64,000 nucleotides of DNA, taken from ZC4RG30 sp039932715 (GTDB lineage: Bacteria > Pseudomonadota > Gammaproteobacteria > Steroidobacterales > Steroidobacteraceae). The stretch is from the NCBI GenBank assembly GCA_039932715.1, contig JBDTPN010000004.1, positions 1 through 64,000 of the forward strand, in the 5' to 3' direction. Both the position numbers and the translations under genes were made by a program. The stretch's first letter is position 1; every line of letters begins with the position of its first letter. The notes under the pieces are model-generated. The model had not been told where the DNA came from, ran no database searches, and saw only the letters and a program-made list of their open reading frames with translations. Below are positions 1-7,153 of the stretch, piece after piece.

Positions 1-245
1 TCTATACGTTCGCCCGCGACTCCGCGCCGAGCAAATCCGCGTGTAACGGTGGGTGTGCCACGGCTTGGCCGCCGCTGACTGCCGCAGCCGATGCCAAGAC
101 CGACGGAGACTGGAGCGTCGTGGCCCGTGACGATGGGTCGAAGCAATGGGCATACAAGGGCAAGCCGCTCTACACATACGCCAAGGACTCGGCCGGCGCC
201 GCCGCGACCGGCGTTTCAGACAACTGGCCGCTCGCCAAGAAATAA
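1..245 (+). CDS. Lipoprotein_15 family protein, 3' end (partial)
   Basis: The reading frame is open from the window edge to TAA at 243-245, so the 5' end lies outside. The translation carries the repeated Y-x-(F/W/Y)-x-x-D motif of the 'secreted repeat of unknown function' family (PF03640, COG4315): YTFARD near the start and YTYAKD about 55 residues later, with the family's CNGGCATAWPPL segment between. Family members are exported, often lipid-anchored small proteins of unknown role. It faces the integron array, ends just before a terminator, and so marks the chromosomal flank on the far side of the array. The family call is good; nothing can be said about the signal peptide. Confidence 0.8.
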   Translation, partial: YTFARDSAPSKSACNGGCATAWPPLTAAADAKTDGDWSVVARDDGSKQWAYKGKPLYTYAKDSAGAAATGVSDNWPLAKK

Positions 246-268
246 GGCATTTATCGAGGAACTGGAGG

Positions 269-300
269 CGCCGGCGGTCTAAGATCGCCGGCGTTTTTTT
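269..300 (+). terminator. Rho-independent terminator after the Lipoprotein_15 gene
   Basis: An 8-bp perfect stem, CGCCGGCG (269-276) pairing with CGCCGGCG (286-293), is followed at once by seven T. It sits 24 bp past the stop codon of the upstream gene and also separates it from the convergent cassette array. Confidence 0.85.
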
Positions 301-303
301 GCC

Positions 304-323
304 GCCTAAGCGATTTGTTAGAC
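304..323 (-). repeat. collapsed terminal attC (end of the cassette array)
   Basis: On the + strand GCCTAAG (304-310) is followed after only six bases by GTTAGAC (317-323). These are the two core boxes of an attC brought together, with the 75-120 bp that normally lie between them missing. No attC is found to the left of this point, so it marks the end of the array. It should not be able to fold the usual bottom-strand hairpin. Confidence 0.7.
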
Positions 324-887
324 GGCAGAGTGGCCACTCTTGCGAGCCCTTTCCTTGAACGTCGTAACAAGCGCACCGGCTTCTCCTTCTTCTAGTGCAG
401 CACCAAACCTTACAGTCGCGGAACCATAATCGAATGCGGCAAGTCCACCACCCACACCCCAGAACTGCAGTGCCGATCGAGGATCGCGGGGATTGTAAGG
501 GGCGGGAGCCGCGCGCAGGTTTGTGACGTGCTCAAGCGCGTACTCTTTGAGGCGACCGATCCTAAAAAGCTCCTTCTTAATGGATAGGCACGATTGATCC
601 AGCGTGACGATCTCCCGTCCAGCCAGGCTCCACGCGAAAGTGTAGATGGCGGCAACACCACCGATCGTCCACGCGGCAAGCCACGTGATGCTAAAGAGCC
701 GCACCGGTGCGCCAGATCTTTCGTCAAAGAACGTAAGGGGGACCATGATTTCCCCGACGAACCAACCACAGAGCCAGGCTCCAAGAAAGAGAATCAGGAA
801 CCAGTGCTTTCGAGACGGGATTGTCGCCGTGATGCTAAGCGCATCCTCGACCACAGTTGCTCGCGGCTTCTTGGGTTGAACTAGCAC
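318..887 (-). CDS. cassette-encoded membrane protein of unknown function
   Basis: 189 residues. Two hydrophobic helices lie at about residues 28-50 and 64-88, followed by a soluble region of about 100 residues. This layout resembles small bacterial membrane proteins with a PH-like or DUF2244-like domain, but I cannot name a family. The stop codon is the TAA formed by the attC core box itself (318-320). It is the last cassette gene of the array and the most distant from the integrase. Confidence 0.7.
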   Translation of the reverse strand: MLVQPKKPRATVVEDALSITATIPSRKHWFLILFLGAWLCGWFVGEIMVPLTFFDERSGAPVRLFSITWLAAWTIGGVAAIYTFAWSLAGREIVTLDQSCLSIKKELFRIGRLKEYALEHVTNLRAAPAPYNPRDPRSALQFWGVGGGLAAFDYGSATVRFGAALEEGEAGALVTTFKERARKSGHSAV

Positions 888-903
888 AATCGCTTCCTCT
901 GCC

Positions 904-990
904 GGCTAACGGTTGAGTTCAGCGGCCGGCCGCTGACTTGTGGTTGCGAGCACTTTATCGGTCCCGGTCCGCTGAAGCGATTTGTTGGAC
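904..990 (-). repeat. attC site (short class, 87 bp)
   Basis: Boundary boxes GGCTAAC (904-910, imperfect) and GTTGGAC (984-990) flank the array's common core with CAGCGGCCGGCCGCTG and a CACTTTATCG block. It lacks the extra internal hairpin of the 135-bp class. The preceding gene's stop lies inside it. Confidence 0.85.
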
Positions 991-1401
991 GGCGCCACGA
1001 TCGGCCGGGTGATTGACACCGTCATTTACCGGCACCCCTTGTACTAGGTTTGGATCCACGCCCTCCAGACACCCGAGATTGAACCCGTACTGATTGGGTT
1101 TGGAGCGCCGGCGATGATGAGTATAGATACCGCATGTGGAGCAAAAATAATGCTCAGCAGCCATGGTATTGAATCTATAGACGGAGAGCAGATTCTCCCC
1201 CTTGAGGATGCGCAACCCTTCAATTGGCACGGCACCCATAACCGCACCTTTTCTTCGGCACATGGAGCACGAGCATCGCCGAGCGTCCACCACACCGTCA
1301 GGAAGATGTAGCTCAAGCACAACTCCGCCGCAATGGCAGCTAGCCCTGTGCCCGGGCTGGATGATGGTGTCGCCGATCTTTCGAAGAGGAGGTAGAGCCA
1401 T
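955..1401 (-). CDS. GFA/CENP-V family zinc-binding protein
   Basis: 148 residues from ATG at 1401; a longer frame would begin inside the upstream attC. The fold family (glutathione-dependent formaldehyde-activating enzyme-like, PF04828) is shown by the zinc cysteines: CHCGG near residue 22, CSCSMC near residue 44 and FCSTCGIYTHH near residue 86, followed by the family's YGFNLGCLEG. Members bind two zinc ions and some act on S-hydroxymethylglutathione, but substrate cannot be told here. The last dozen or so residues are encoded by the attC, and translation stops inside it. Confidence 0.85.
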   Translation of the reverse strand: MALPPLRKIGDTIIQPGHRASCHCGGVVLELHLPDGVVDARRCSCSMCRRKGAVMGAVPIEGLRILKGENLLSVYRFNTMAAEHYFCSTCGIYTHHRRRSKPNQYGFNLGCLEGVDPNLVQGVPVNDGVNHPADRGAVQQIASADRDR

Positions 1402-1407
1402 AGCGCC

Positions 1408-1542
1408 GTCTAAAGGCCCCATTCAGCGGCCGGCCACTGCCGCTTCAGCACGCGGGCACCTTCAACTTGTTCAAGTGCAGCGTCTGACCGCCCGCGGTCA
1501 GGTACTTTATTCAACCCGCAGCGCTGCATGCGACTGTTAGGC
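1408..1542 (-). repeat. attC site (135 bp class)
   Basis: Boxes GTCTAAA (1408-1414, last base altered) and GTTAGGC (1536-1542). Internal ACGCGGGC and CCCGCGG arms are present. Confidence 0.85.
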
Positions 1543-2010
1543 GGCACGTTCAATTAGCCGATCTCCCGGTAGAACTTTGGCGCCCGCTACAATACGCGCG
1601 CGCAACCCTACCCGATGGGACATGGCTTTTACGACTTCCGGGCCCAGCAACGTCGCTAGATAAGCGCAAGGTTCGCAGAGGCGTACGCCTTCAAGAACCG
1701 CGTTCCCAACCTTGAACCGGTGACCTACCAAGTCATTCAGACGAACACCTACCGTAACAATGTTGCGGCGGAAGCTGCCTGGACCTAATGCTTTGCCGAG
1801 TGCAGTATTGAAGCGCTCCACCTCTTCTTGCTCGATGAGTGTCACTTCCCAATCCTTGGTGTCTTTGAGCTTGTCGGAGAAGGTCCCGCTATGTTCAAAG
1901 TAGCGGTCACCGACAATTCCGCGACCGGCCTCGAGAGTTGCTGTCGCCAGCGGCAGCAGGTCTTCTCCGGCGTGTAATGTTGCGTAGATTGCGAGAACTG
2001 AACCGGGCAT
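1537..2010 (-). CDS. MOSC domain protein
   Basis: 157 residues covering a single MOSC domain (molybdenum cofactor sulfurase C-terminal, PF03473). Diagnostic pieces are GIVGDRYFEHSGTFSD (about 30-46), the TLIEQEEVERFN helix, GSFRRNIVTVGVRLNDLVG and the conserved cysteine in RLCEPCAYL (about 111-116). Stand-alone MOSC proteins are thought to handle sulfur or molybdenum cofactor chemistry, as YiiM and YcbX do. The stop codon TAA is supplied by the attC core box. Leader to the upstream attC is only 15 bp. Confidence 0.9.
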   Translation of the reverse strand: MPGSVLAIYATLHAGEDLLPLATATLEAGRGIVGDRYFEHSGTFSDKLKDTKDWEVTLIEQEEVERFNTALGKALGPGSFRRNIVTVGVRLNDLVGHRFKVGNAVLEGVRLCEPCAYLATLLGPEVVKAMSHRVGLRARIVAGAKVLPGDRLIERAA

Positions 2011-2025
2011 GACTTCTCCAGTGCC

Positions 2026-2130
2026 GCCTAACGGCTTCGCCGAGCGCGCCGGGCGTGGCGCATATGACTGGGCAGTTTATCGTTCATGGCCGAGTTCACA
2101 ACGACGCGGCAACGACTGCCATCTAAGGCC
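2026..2130 (-). repeat. degenerate attC (one half lost)
   Basis: The GCCTAAC end (2026-2032) and GGCAGTTTATCGTTCATGGCCG match the short attC class closely. The expected GCTCCAGCGATTTGTTAGGC end is replaced by unrelated sequence; only a weak CTAAGGCC at about 2123-2130 remains. It is unlikely to fold or recombine normally. Confidence 0.65.
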
Positions 2131-2153
2131 CAAGCTTCGAGTAGGAACTCGGA

Positions 2154-2624
2154 CTATTTGCATTTGTGAGTAGTGAGTGCGCCGTCGATCTCTTTGGCAA
2201 AGTCAGCGGAGTACAGCTTCTGGTTTGCGCACCAGTACGCTACCAATCCGGCGCTCCGACTCAAAGAGTCCACCCACGCCTCTCTCTGCTTTTCGAACTC
2301 GGATTCATCGTAAAGGCCCTGACGATACTGATAGTGGACGTCCTCCCAATATCTAAGGACTGCATTGCTGCGCATTGTGAACTGCGTCCTCTCGTCGGGG
2401 GTTAGCTCCTCTCCACTGGAGCCTCGGCGAATCACGTCAGCAAGTTGGCTATTGTTGGCCACCACATCGAGATGCTCGACGATCCCCATAGACAACTCGT
2501 GTCGGATTTGAGCTCGCGTCAGTTGGCGGTTCTGATTTAGCTCGAACACAAGCAGCAGAAGCCCCACGAGCGTGCCCAGGTTTGCTAGAAGTCCGATGAA
2601 TTGACCAGCGTCGATCTTCTTCAT
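2154..2624 (-). CDS. cassette membrane protein, one N-terminal helix (paralogue of the 14,840-15,349 product)
   Basis: 156 residues. A hydrophobic helix at about 8-29 (FIGLLANLGTLVGLLLLVFEL) is followed by the NQNRQL...A turn and an all-alpha soluble domain with many charged residues. The same pattern, I-x-(A/Q)-IG-x-(V/L)-x-G plus QxRQN and a helical tail, recurs in the cassette product at 14,840-15,349. This type of 'VxQIRQN' membrane protein is common in environmental genomes but has no assigned role that I know of. It has a full cassette of its own, though its attC is degenerate. Confidence 0.75.
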   Translation of the reverse strand: MKKIDAGQFIGLLANLGTLVGLLLLVFELNQNRQLTRAQIRHELSMGIVEHLDVVANNSQLADVIRRGSSGEELTPDERTQFTMRSNAVLRYWEDVHYQYRQGLYDESEFEKQREAWVDSLSRSAGLVAYWCANQKLYSADFAKEIDGALTTHKCK

Positions 2625-2680
2625 TCTTGTTCCCTATTAGACAGTGAAGGTTCGATTCCAGCGATCCCGAGAGATGAGCC

Positions 2681-2815
2681 GCCTAACGGCTTCGTTCAGC
2701 GGCCGGCCGCTTACCCATCAGCACGCGGGCGCGTGGCGGTGAGTTGATCACCGGGCTCGCCCGCCCGCGGCCGAACACTTTATGTATCCCGGACCGCTGC
2801 AACGATTTGTTAGGC
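2681..2815 (-). repeat. attC site (135 bp class)
   Basis: Boxes GCCTAAC (2681-2687) and GTTAGGC (2809-2815), with the GCTTCGTTCAGCGGCCGGCCGC / GCTGCAACGATTT arms typical of one array subgroup. Confidence 0.92.
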
Positions 2816-2843
2816 GGCACGGCGGTAACACGGTGGAGCATCG

Positions 2844-3296
2844 CTACAAGGGCCTCTTCATGAGCAGACCGACACCAAATCGTGTGCGCTCGGTTCCGAA
2901 CGACTCGAAGCCGCACGCTTTGTAGAATTGTTCAGCGTGCGGATTGCCGACAACATGAAGATAACTTGCTCCGGTACTCTTTGCTGAGGTTGAGGAGTGG
3001 TCGACTAGTGCGCGACCGATTCCTTGGCGCCAAGAGCCTGGTTCAACAAAGAGAGCGTCCAACTCCGAGTTTCCATCTTCGCGCGGAAGAATGGCGGAGA
3101 AGCCCATGATCTTGCCGCCTTGCTCCGCCACAAAGACTCGGTTCTCAATGATCTGCTGGACGGGCAGCATTATCGCGTCTGGATTCGCCAGGAGGGCTTC
3201 GCGGTCAGTTGGATTTTGCAAAGAAGCGCGCCACTGAAGTGCTTCGAGTGAAGCACGGTCCGAGACGATTGCTGGCCTAACCCTGACCGCTGACAT
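2844..3296 (-). CDS. GNAT-family N-acetyltransferase
   Basis: 150 residues spanning one GNAT fold (PF00583/PF13508). The N-terminal VRVRPAIVSDRASLEAL strand-helix, the central AEQGGKIMGFSAIL beta strands, the DALFVEPGSWRQGIGRALVDH acetyl-CoA pyrophosphate-binding loop (Q/R-x-x-G-x-G/A type, about 88-95) and the late YKACGFESFGTER segment are all present. These enzymes transfer acetyl from acetyl-CoA to an amine; the acceptor is unknown. GNAT genes are frequent integron cargo. Confidence 0.9.
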   Translation of the reverse strand: MSAVRVRPAIVSDRASLEALQWRASLQNPTDREALLANPDAIMLPVQQIIENRVFVAEQGGKIMGFSAILPREDGNSELDALFVEPGSWRQGIGRALVDHSSTSAKSTGASYLHVVGNPHAEQFYKACGFESFGTERTRFGVGLLMKRPL

Positions 3297-3302
3297 AGTG
3301 TC

Positions 3303-3437
3303 GCCTAACGGCGCGCATCAGCGCGCGGGCATTCACGCCCCGGCACGCGGGCACGCAAGATTTGATTGAGCACCGCGCTGGATCGCTCGCGGCCAGGCAC
3401 TCTATTCAACCCGCAGCGCTGCATGCGATTGTTAGGC
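3303..3437 (-). repeat. attC site (135 bp class)
   Basis: Boxes GCCTAAC (3303-3309) and GTTAGGC (3431-3437). Belongs to the subgroup with GCATCAGCGCGCGGGCA and CCCGCAGCGCTGCATGCG arms shared with the sites at 6568 and 9749. Confidence 0.92.
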
Positions 3438-3452
3438 GACACGTGCGACCAC

Positions 3453-3920
3453 TCAAAATTGAGATATCTGATTTGGCATACCCTCGCGAGGCGGTTCGAC
3501 GACGTCCCAGTGTTCGACCACAGAGCAATTCTTGATGCGGAAGAAGTCGGCGATCGCATATGGTGGAGCGCCTGGTGCAGGCGTGAACTTCGCGTGCAAG
3601 ACAACGAAATCCTTTTCTGCGACTGCCCGGACAATCTCCCACTTCGCTTCTGGAAGCGCCTTGATGATGCCTTCAAGGAACTGGGCGATGGTAATGCGAT
3701 TGCCGCTCGGTACATCGGGCTTGTGCTCCACAAAGTCTGCAGAGGCATATTGCTCAAGGGCGACTAATGGCCGCTTGTCAATCAGCGCCTTTGTGTAGAA
3801 GGCTATCGCCAAGTTGCGGCTTGATTCCGCCGTCGGTTGGCAAGGCGCTGGAGATGCGGCCGCCGCTGCCCGAATTAAGCAACAGCTCAGTCCAAAGATC
3901 AAAGCAGAACCGTGTCTCAT
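3453..3920 (-). CDS. exported SnoaL-like (NTF2-fold) protein
   Basis: 155 residues from ATG at 3920; the open frame continues upstream but that part is attC. Residues 1-23 form a signal peptide (GSALIFGLSCCLIRAAAAAS). The rest matches COG4922-type SnoaL-like proteins: FYTKALIDKRPLVALEQY, FVEHKPD, the FLEGIIKALPEAKWEIVRAVAEKDFVVLH middle and the closing DFFRIKNCSVVEHWDVV. The fold is a cone-shaped pocket used by enzymes and binding proteins alike; the ligand is unknown. Confidence 0.8.
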   Translation of the reverse strand: MRHGSALIFGLSCCLIRAAAAASPAPCQPTAESSRNLAIAFYTKALIDKRPLVALEQYASADFVEHKPDVPSGNRITIAQFLEGIIKALPEAKWEIVRAVAEKDFVVLHAKFTPAPGAPPYAIADFFRIKNCSVVEHWDVVEPPREGMPNQISQF

Positions 3921-3948
3921 TGGGCCTCCGGGGTGTTGGATTACTGTC

Positions 3949-4083
3949 GCCCAACGGCCCACATCAGCGGCCGGGGGCAGGTGGCTCAGCACGCTGGCGC
4001 GAAGGACTTGCGTGGACGTGACGCGCCCTCGCCCGTGGCCAGGCACTTTATCGATCACGGACCGCTGCATGTGAGTGTTAGCC
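3949..4083 (-). repeat. attC site (135 bp class)
   Basis: Boxes GCCCAAC (3949-3955) and GTTAGCC (4077-4083), both with one variation from the common GCCTAAC/GTTAGGC; the ATGTG..TGTTAG subgroup arm is present. Confidence 0.88.
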
Positions 4084-4090
4084 GACTTGT

Positions 4091-4381
4091 CTAGGCGGCC
4101 AATCGCGCAACCCTTAGGGACTTGCGTAGTTTCTCAGCCTGCCAAAGGTCGTGCTGCACCTGCTGGTTGAGCCAGCTCTCCGCTGTCGTATTGAACGCAA
4201 TCGACAATCGCACCGCCATCTCAGGGCTTACTCCGGCGCGTCCGTTGAGAATGGAAGACAGTGTTTTGCGACTCACACCCAAAGCCTTGGCGGCGTCAGT
4301 CACAGTCAGGCCCAGCGGCTCCAAACAGAGCGACCGCAGGATCTCCCCCGGATGGGGTGGGTTATGCATCTGCATTGCCAT
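4091..4381 (-). CDS. higA: HigA-type antitoxin (Xre-family)
   Basis: 96 residues. The family opening NPPHPGEILRSLCLEPLGLTV is followed by a helix-turn-helix (TDAAKALGVSRKTLSSILNGRAGVS, about 27-51) and the ...AVRLSIAFNTTAESWLNQQ..DLWQA tail typical of HigA (COG3093). It neutralises the HigB RNase and represses the operon. It follows the toxin gene with two bases between, the usual HigBA order (toxin first). Both genes share one cassette. Confidence 0.92.
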   Translation of the reverse strand: MAMQMHNPPHPGEILRSLCLEPLGLTVTDAAKALGVSRKTLSSILNGRAGVSPEMAVRLSIAFNTTAESWLNQQVQHDLWQAEKLRKSLRVARLAA

Positions 4382-4383
4382 GG

Positions 4384-4662
4384 TTAGTGATAATCCTCGT
4401 AGTCAACGTGTACGGCATCTTTTCCACTGAACGCAAAGGTGACTCGCCAATTGCCACTCACTGTCACCGACCAGCGGCCCTTCAACGAGCCCTTGAGCTG
4501 ATGCAGCCTGAGCCCTGGAAGGTCCATGTCCTGTGGCCGCGCCGCAGCATTGAGCCAGCTGACGATAAGACGAAGCCTATCCGCATGTTCGGGCCGGATT
4601 CCCGCCCTTGAGCCAGTAAGGAAGAACTTCTGGAGCCCGCGGTGACGGAAACTGGCGATCAC
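4384..4662 (-). CDS. higB: HigB-type toxin (RelE-like mRNA interferase)
   Basis: 92 residues with the RelE/HigB (PF05015) layout: SFRHRGLQKFFLTGSRAGI start, a HADRLRLIVSWLNAA helix, then LPGLRLHQLKGSLKGRWSVTVSGNWRVTF and the closing DAVHVDYEDYH. The LKG..KG..S..V..NWR motif is the hallmark of the family, which cuts mRNA at the ribosome. First gene of the HigBA cassette. Such modules are thought to stabilise long integron arrays. Confidence 0.92.
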   Translation of the reverse strand: MIASFRHRGLQKFFLTGSRAGIRPEHADRLRLIVSWLNAAARPQDMDLPGLRLHQLKGSLKGRWSVTVSGNWRVTFAFSGKDAVHVDYEDYH

Positions 4663-4699
4663 CTGCGAAGTGTAACGTATCAGGTTACGATGTCAAGTC

Positions 4700-4834
4700 G
4701 CCTAACGGTTGAGTTCAGCGGCCGCACTCTGACCTTTCAGCACGCGGGCGCGACTGACTCGCCTGGGCCCGACGCGAACCCGCCCGCGGCCGAGCACTTT
4801 ATGCGTCCCGGCCCGCTGCAACGATTTGTTTGGC
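4700..4834 (-). repeat. attC site (135 bp class)
   Basis: Boxes GCCTAAC (4700-4706) and GTTTGGC (4828-4834, one base off the usual GTTAGGC). Same subgroup as the sites at 2681 and 10,250. Confidence 0.9.
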
Positions 4835-4851
4835 GACATGCGCACCACCTC

Positions 4852-5241
4852 TTAGTCTTGGACGGCACCAGCGCGGCGCTGGCAAATATGCCACAGCACT
4901 CCACAAGGGTCGTACAAGAATGCAACTCTAAGTCCCCACGACTGCATCGCCGGCGCCTTGGGTTGTGCGACTCCAAAGCGGCCCGTCAGATCCAACCCCG
5001 AGATATGTGTCCACCACGCGTCGAGATCATCGACCATCATTTGCAGCATCGTGTTTTCCGCCCAGTCCTTCTGGAAGGCACGTTGAAGGATGAAGCCGCC
5101 AGAGCCCGCGTTGAAGATTGCCACCTCGCTATCCAGGACCTTACTGAAACCTATGGCCTCATAGAAGCGCTTGGAGAGTTCGAAGTCCTTGCTGGGGATG
5201 AACGGCCGGATCAAATCTGTGTCGGCTGGAACTTGGCTCAT
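4852..5241 (-). CDS. VOC-superfamily (glyoxalase/bleomycin-type) protein
   Basis: 129 residues with a single vicinal-oxygen-chelate module pair: RPFIPSKDFELSKRFYEAIGF at the N terminus, VAIFNAGSGGFILQ, the ML QMMVDDLDAWWTHI segment and the closing WGLRVAFLYDPCGVLWHI. The fold and the DPxGxxWH ending resemble bleomycin-resistance-like and uncharacterised VOC proteins. Metal ligands are not fully assignable, so it may be a binder or an enzyme. Single-gene cassette. Confidence 0.85.
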   Translation of the reverse strand: MSQVPADTDLIRPFIPSKDFELSKRFYEAIGFSKVLDSEVAIFNAGSGGFILQRAFQKDWAENTMLQMMVDDLDAWWTHISGLDLTGRFGVAQPKAPAMQSWGLRVAFLYDPCGVLWHICQRRAGAVQD

Positions 5242-5319
5242 GACGGCGGATCCTTGCAGTTACAAAAGTGGTGAAATTCAAGCGCCCCAACCTCTGATTC
5301 GGCACGACACTGAAATGTC

Positions 5320-5408
5320 GCCTAACCGGCTCGGTTGAGCGGCGCGAGCACAGTGCCATTGGAGATGCAGTTTATCGTTCACGCGCCCGCTCCAACCGTT
5401 TGTTAGGC
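5320..5408 (-). repeat. attC site (short class, 89 bp)
   Basis: Boxes GCCTAAC (5320-5326) and GTTAGGC (5402-5408) with the GGAGATGCAGTTTATCGTTCACG core; no internal CGCGGGC/GCCCGCG hairpin. Confidence 0.9.
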
Positions 5409-5723
5409 GCCGACCGTCAAGAACTGACGGGGCTGAATTGCGGCAAGAGCCTGTCGTATCGCCGGCGTCATGGACTGAAGGGTTGCGGGGTCGTTTCTCA
5501 CAACACGCGCCAGAAGGACAGCAACCGGTAGATCCGGCAGGTGTTGCTGTGTCTCGATGTTCGAGTCGACAGTCAGGAAGCAGTCAAACTCTGCGGCTGC
5601 CAGGGCGAGTAGCTTGCCGTTCTTTACTCCGGACCACCCCATTTCCACAACCGTTACAACGTCGTGCCCCGGAAGGTCCCTACGCAGGCGTTTAGGAACA
5701 CACTCGTCAAGCAACACGCGCAT
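5403..5723 (-). CDS. DUF5615 PIN-like toxin
   Basis: 106 residues. The N terminus MRVLLDECVPKRLRRDLPGH with acidic D6/E7, then VVEMGWSGVKNGKLLALAAAEFDCFLTVDSNIETQQ, matches DUF5615 (PF18480), a PIN-like nuclease domain. The paired acidic residues (LLDE..., TVDSN) fit a metal-dependent RNase site. It follows and overlaps a DUF433 antitoxin gene by 17 bp, the standard partner. The stop codon is the attC core TAA. Confidence 0.88.
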   Translation of the reverse strand: MRVLLDECVPKRLRRDLPGHDVVTVVEMGWSGVKNGKLLALAAAEFDCFLTVDSNIETQQHLPDLPVAVLLARVVRNDPATLQSMTPAIRQALAAIQPRQFLTVGA

Positions 5724-5922
5724 GTGCGAGGGCCAGATCTCCAGCTTGTTGCAGAGCGGCTATCGCCATGTCTCGGGACACGCTTGGGAAGTCGAGCAGA
5801 AACTCATCCAGAGGCTGCCCGGTTTCCAGGTAGTCGAGTAGCGTCTGGAATGGCACGCGCGTCCCGGCAAAGCACGGAGTGCCGCCCATTATGTCCGGAA
5901 CGCTGAGAATTTCGGTCTTCAT
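5707..5922 (-). CDS. DUF433 antitoxin
   Basis: 71 residues. VPDIMGGTPCFAGTRVPFQTLLDYLETGQPLDEFLLDFPSVS is a textbook DUF433 (PF04255) sequence: the IMGGxPxFxGTRVP signature and the FLxxFPSV motif of its winged-helix-like DNA-binding fold. It is translated first and overlaps the toxin gene, so the pair is likely co-translated and forms one toxin-antitoxin cassette. Confidence 0.9.
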   Translation of the reverse strand: MKTEILSVPDIMGGTPCFAGTRVPFQTLLDYLETGQPLDEFLLDFPSVSRDMAIAALQQAGDLALAHARVA

Positions 5923-5977
5923 GGCTTCAACGATAGCTCGACCTTACCCATTGCGCAAATCGCCACTCTTTGTCGGC

Positions 5978-6104
5978 GCCTAACGTCCCGCATCAGCGAC
6001 TGGACGCCGCTCGTCTAGCGCACTACCACTAGTCTCGAACCTGCTGTGACAGTCGGGCACGTGCATTTTATGGTGATCCAGCTCGCTGCATGCGGTTGTT
6101 AGGC
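5978..6104 (-). repeat. attC site (127 bp)
   Basis: Boxes GCCTAAC (5978-5984) and GTTAGGC (6098-6104). The GACAGTCGGGCACGTGCATTTTAT centre links it to the sites at 10,984 and 14,150. Confidence 0.88.
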
Positions 6105-6153
6105 GGCGCTTTCACCATGCCTTGAGAATCAGGCGCCCAACACGCTGTGCCTA

Positions 6154-6519
6154 CTACTCGGGTTTGTGGCATACGACTTCAATATTGTGCCCATCTGGAC
6201 CGATGACGAACGCACCGTAGTAGTTGGCATGATAGTGCGGCCTTATTCCAGGGGCACCGTTGTCCTTGCCGCCAGCGTCAATTGCCGCACGGTAGAATGC
6301 ATCAACGTCATCGCGGGAGCCAGCAGTGAAGGCAATGTGGAGGTGTGCCGGGGTTTCCTTTGACTCGAAGAGCCACAGTGAGGGTTTGGCATTCTGTCCT
6401 ATGCCGACACCATATGGCCCCTCCATCACCACGGCCACGCCCAATGGCTTAAGCGCGCTGAGGAAAAAGAGCTTGCTTGCTGAGATGTCGGTAACTCCGA
6501 AGCCCACGTGGTCAAACAT
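6154..6519 (-). CDS. VOC-superfamily protein
   Basis: 121 residues. MFDHVGFGVTDISASKLFFLSALKPLGV opens a glyoxalase-like VOC fold, with the first metal histidine in FDHVGFGV, HLHIAFTAGSRDDVDAFYRAA in the middle and the closing YYGAFVIGPDGHNIEVVCHKPE that carries the final glutamate ligand. This set (H4, H..., E) suggests an intact metal site. It resembles the widespread 'YYGAFVxDPDGHNIEAV' subfamily, whose substrates are mostly unknown. Confidence 0.9.
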   Translation of the reverse strand: MFDHVGFGVTDISASKLFFLSALKPLGVAVVMEGPYGVGIGQNAKPSLWLFESKETPAHLHIAFTAGSRDDVDAFYRAAIDAGGKDNGAPGIRPHYHANYYGAFVIGPDGHNIEVVCHKPE

Positions 6520-6567
6520 GACGTCCTCTCTAGGGTTGTTGAATGTGATGCACGGTGGAGTGGCGCC

Positions 6568-6702
6568 GCCTAACGGCCCGCATCAGCGCGCGGGCAACCA
6601 CGCCCCAGCACGCGGGCGCGCATGACCTGAATGAGCAACGCGCTGGATCGCCCGCGGCCAGGCACTTTATTCAACCCGCAGCGCTGCATGCGATTGTTAG
6701 GC
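6568..6702 (-). repeat. attC site (135 bp class)
   Basis: Boxes GCCTAAC (6568-6574) and GTTAGGC (6696-6702). Nearly the same sequence as the site at 3303. Confidence 0.93.
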
Positions 6703-6733
6703 GGCGCGCTGCAACAATAGAGGCTCATGTTTG

Positions 6734-7015
6734 CTACTTCTCAGTCGACTGATTGTCCACGGCGTTCGCGAATATCAACTCGTCCATTGGCATTCGCGAG
6801 ATAGCCTCCTGAACTTCAGTTGACGTGACGATCGCTGGAAAGATAAGTTCATGAATTCCCGACCCGGCGCCAGGCATCCGAACCTGAGGGACTGCGTCTA
6901 GTAGGCTATTCATGTAGTCGTCAATTGCGTCGAATAGCTCTGCCCCTTGAATCCGCAAGACGACGTGGTCGTCTATTAGAACGGTCTCAATTGGAAGATC
7001 CCGTGCGTTGGTCAT
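6734..7015 (-). CDS. cassette-encoded small acidic protein, unknown
   Basis: 93 residues, acidic, no signal peptide or membrane helix. I do not recognise it. Visible features are two short amphipathic helices (GAELFDAIDDYMNSLLDAV and TEVQEAISRMPMDELIF) around a GxGIHELIFPAIV strand. It is the only gene in an otherwise normal cassette, with the start 14 bp from the upstream attC. Confidence 0.6.
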   Translation of the reverse strand: MTNARDLPIETVLIDDHVVLRIQGAELFDAIDDYMNSLLDAVPQVRMPGAGSGIHELIFPAIVTSTEVQEAISRMPMDELIFANAVDNQSTEK

Positions 7016-7028
7016 AGGCTCGTGCGCC

Positions 7029-7153
7029 GCCTAACGACTGAGCTCTGCGCCGGGCGGCTCGCTGAGGCTGATCGTCGGCAGTTTATCCATGACTCCTACC
7101 TCGTTGCATACCAAGTACCACGGCCGCCCGAGCGCAGCAGCGATTTGTTAGGC
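7029..7153 (-). repeat. attC site (125 bp)
   Basis: Boxes GCCTAAC (7029-7035) and GTTAGGC (7147-7153). The centre (GATCGTCGGCAGTTTATCCATGAC...) differs from other sites in the array. Confidence 0.85.
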
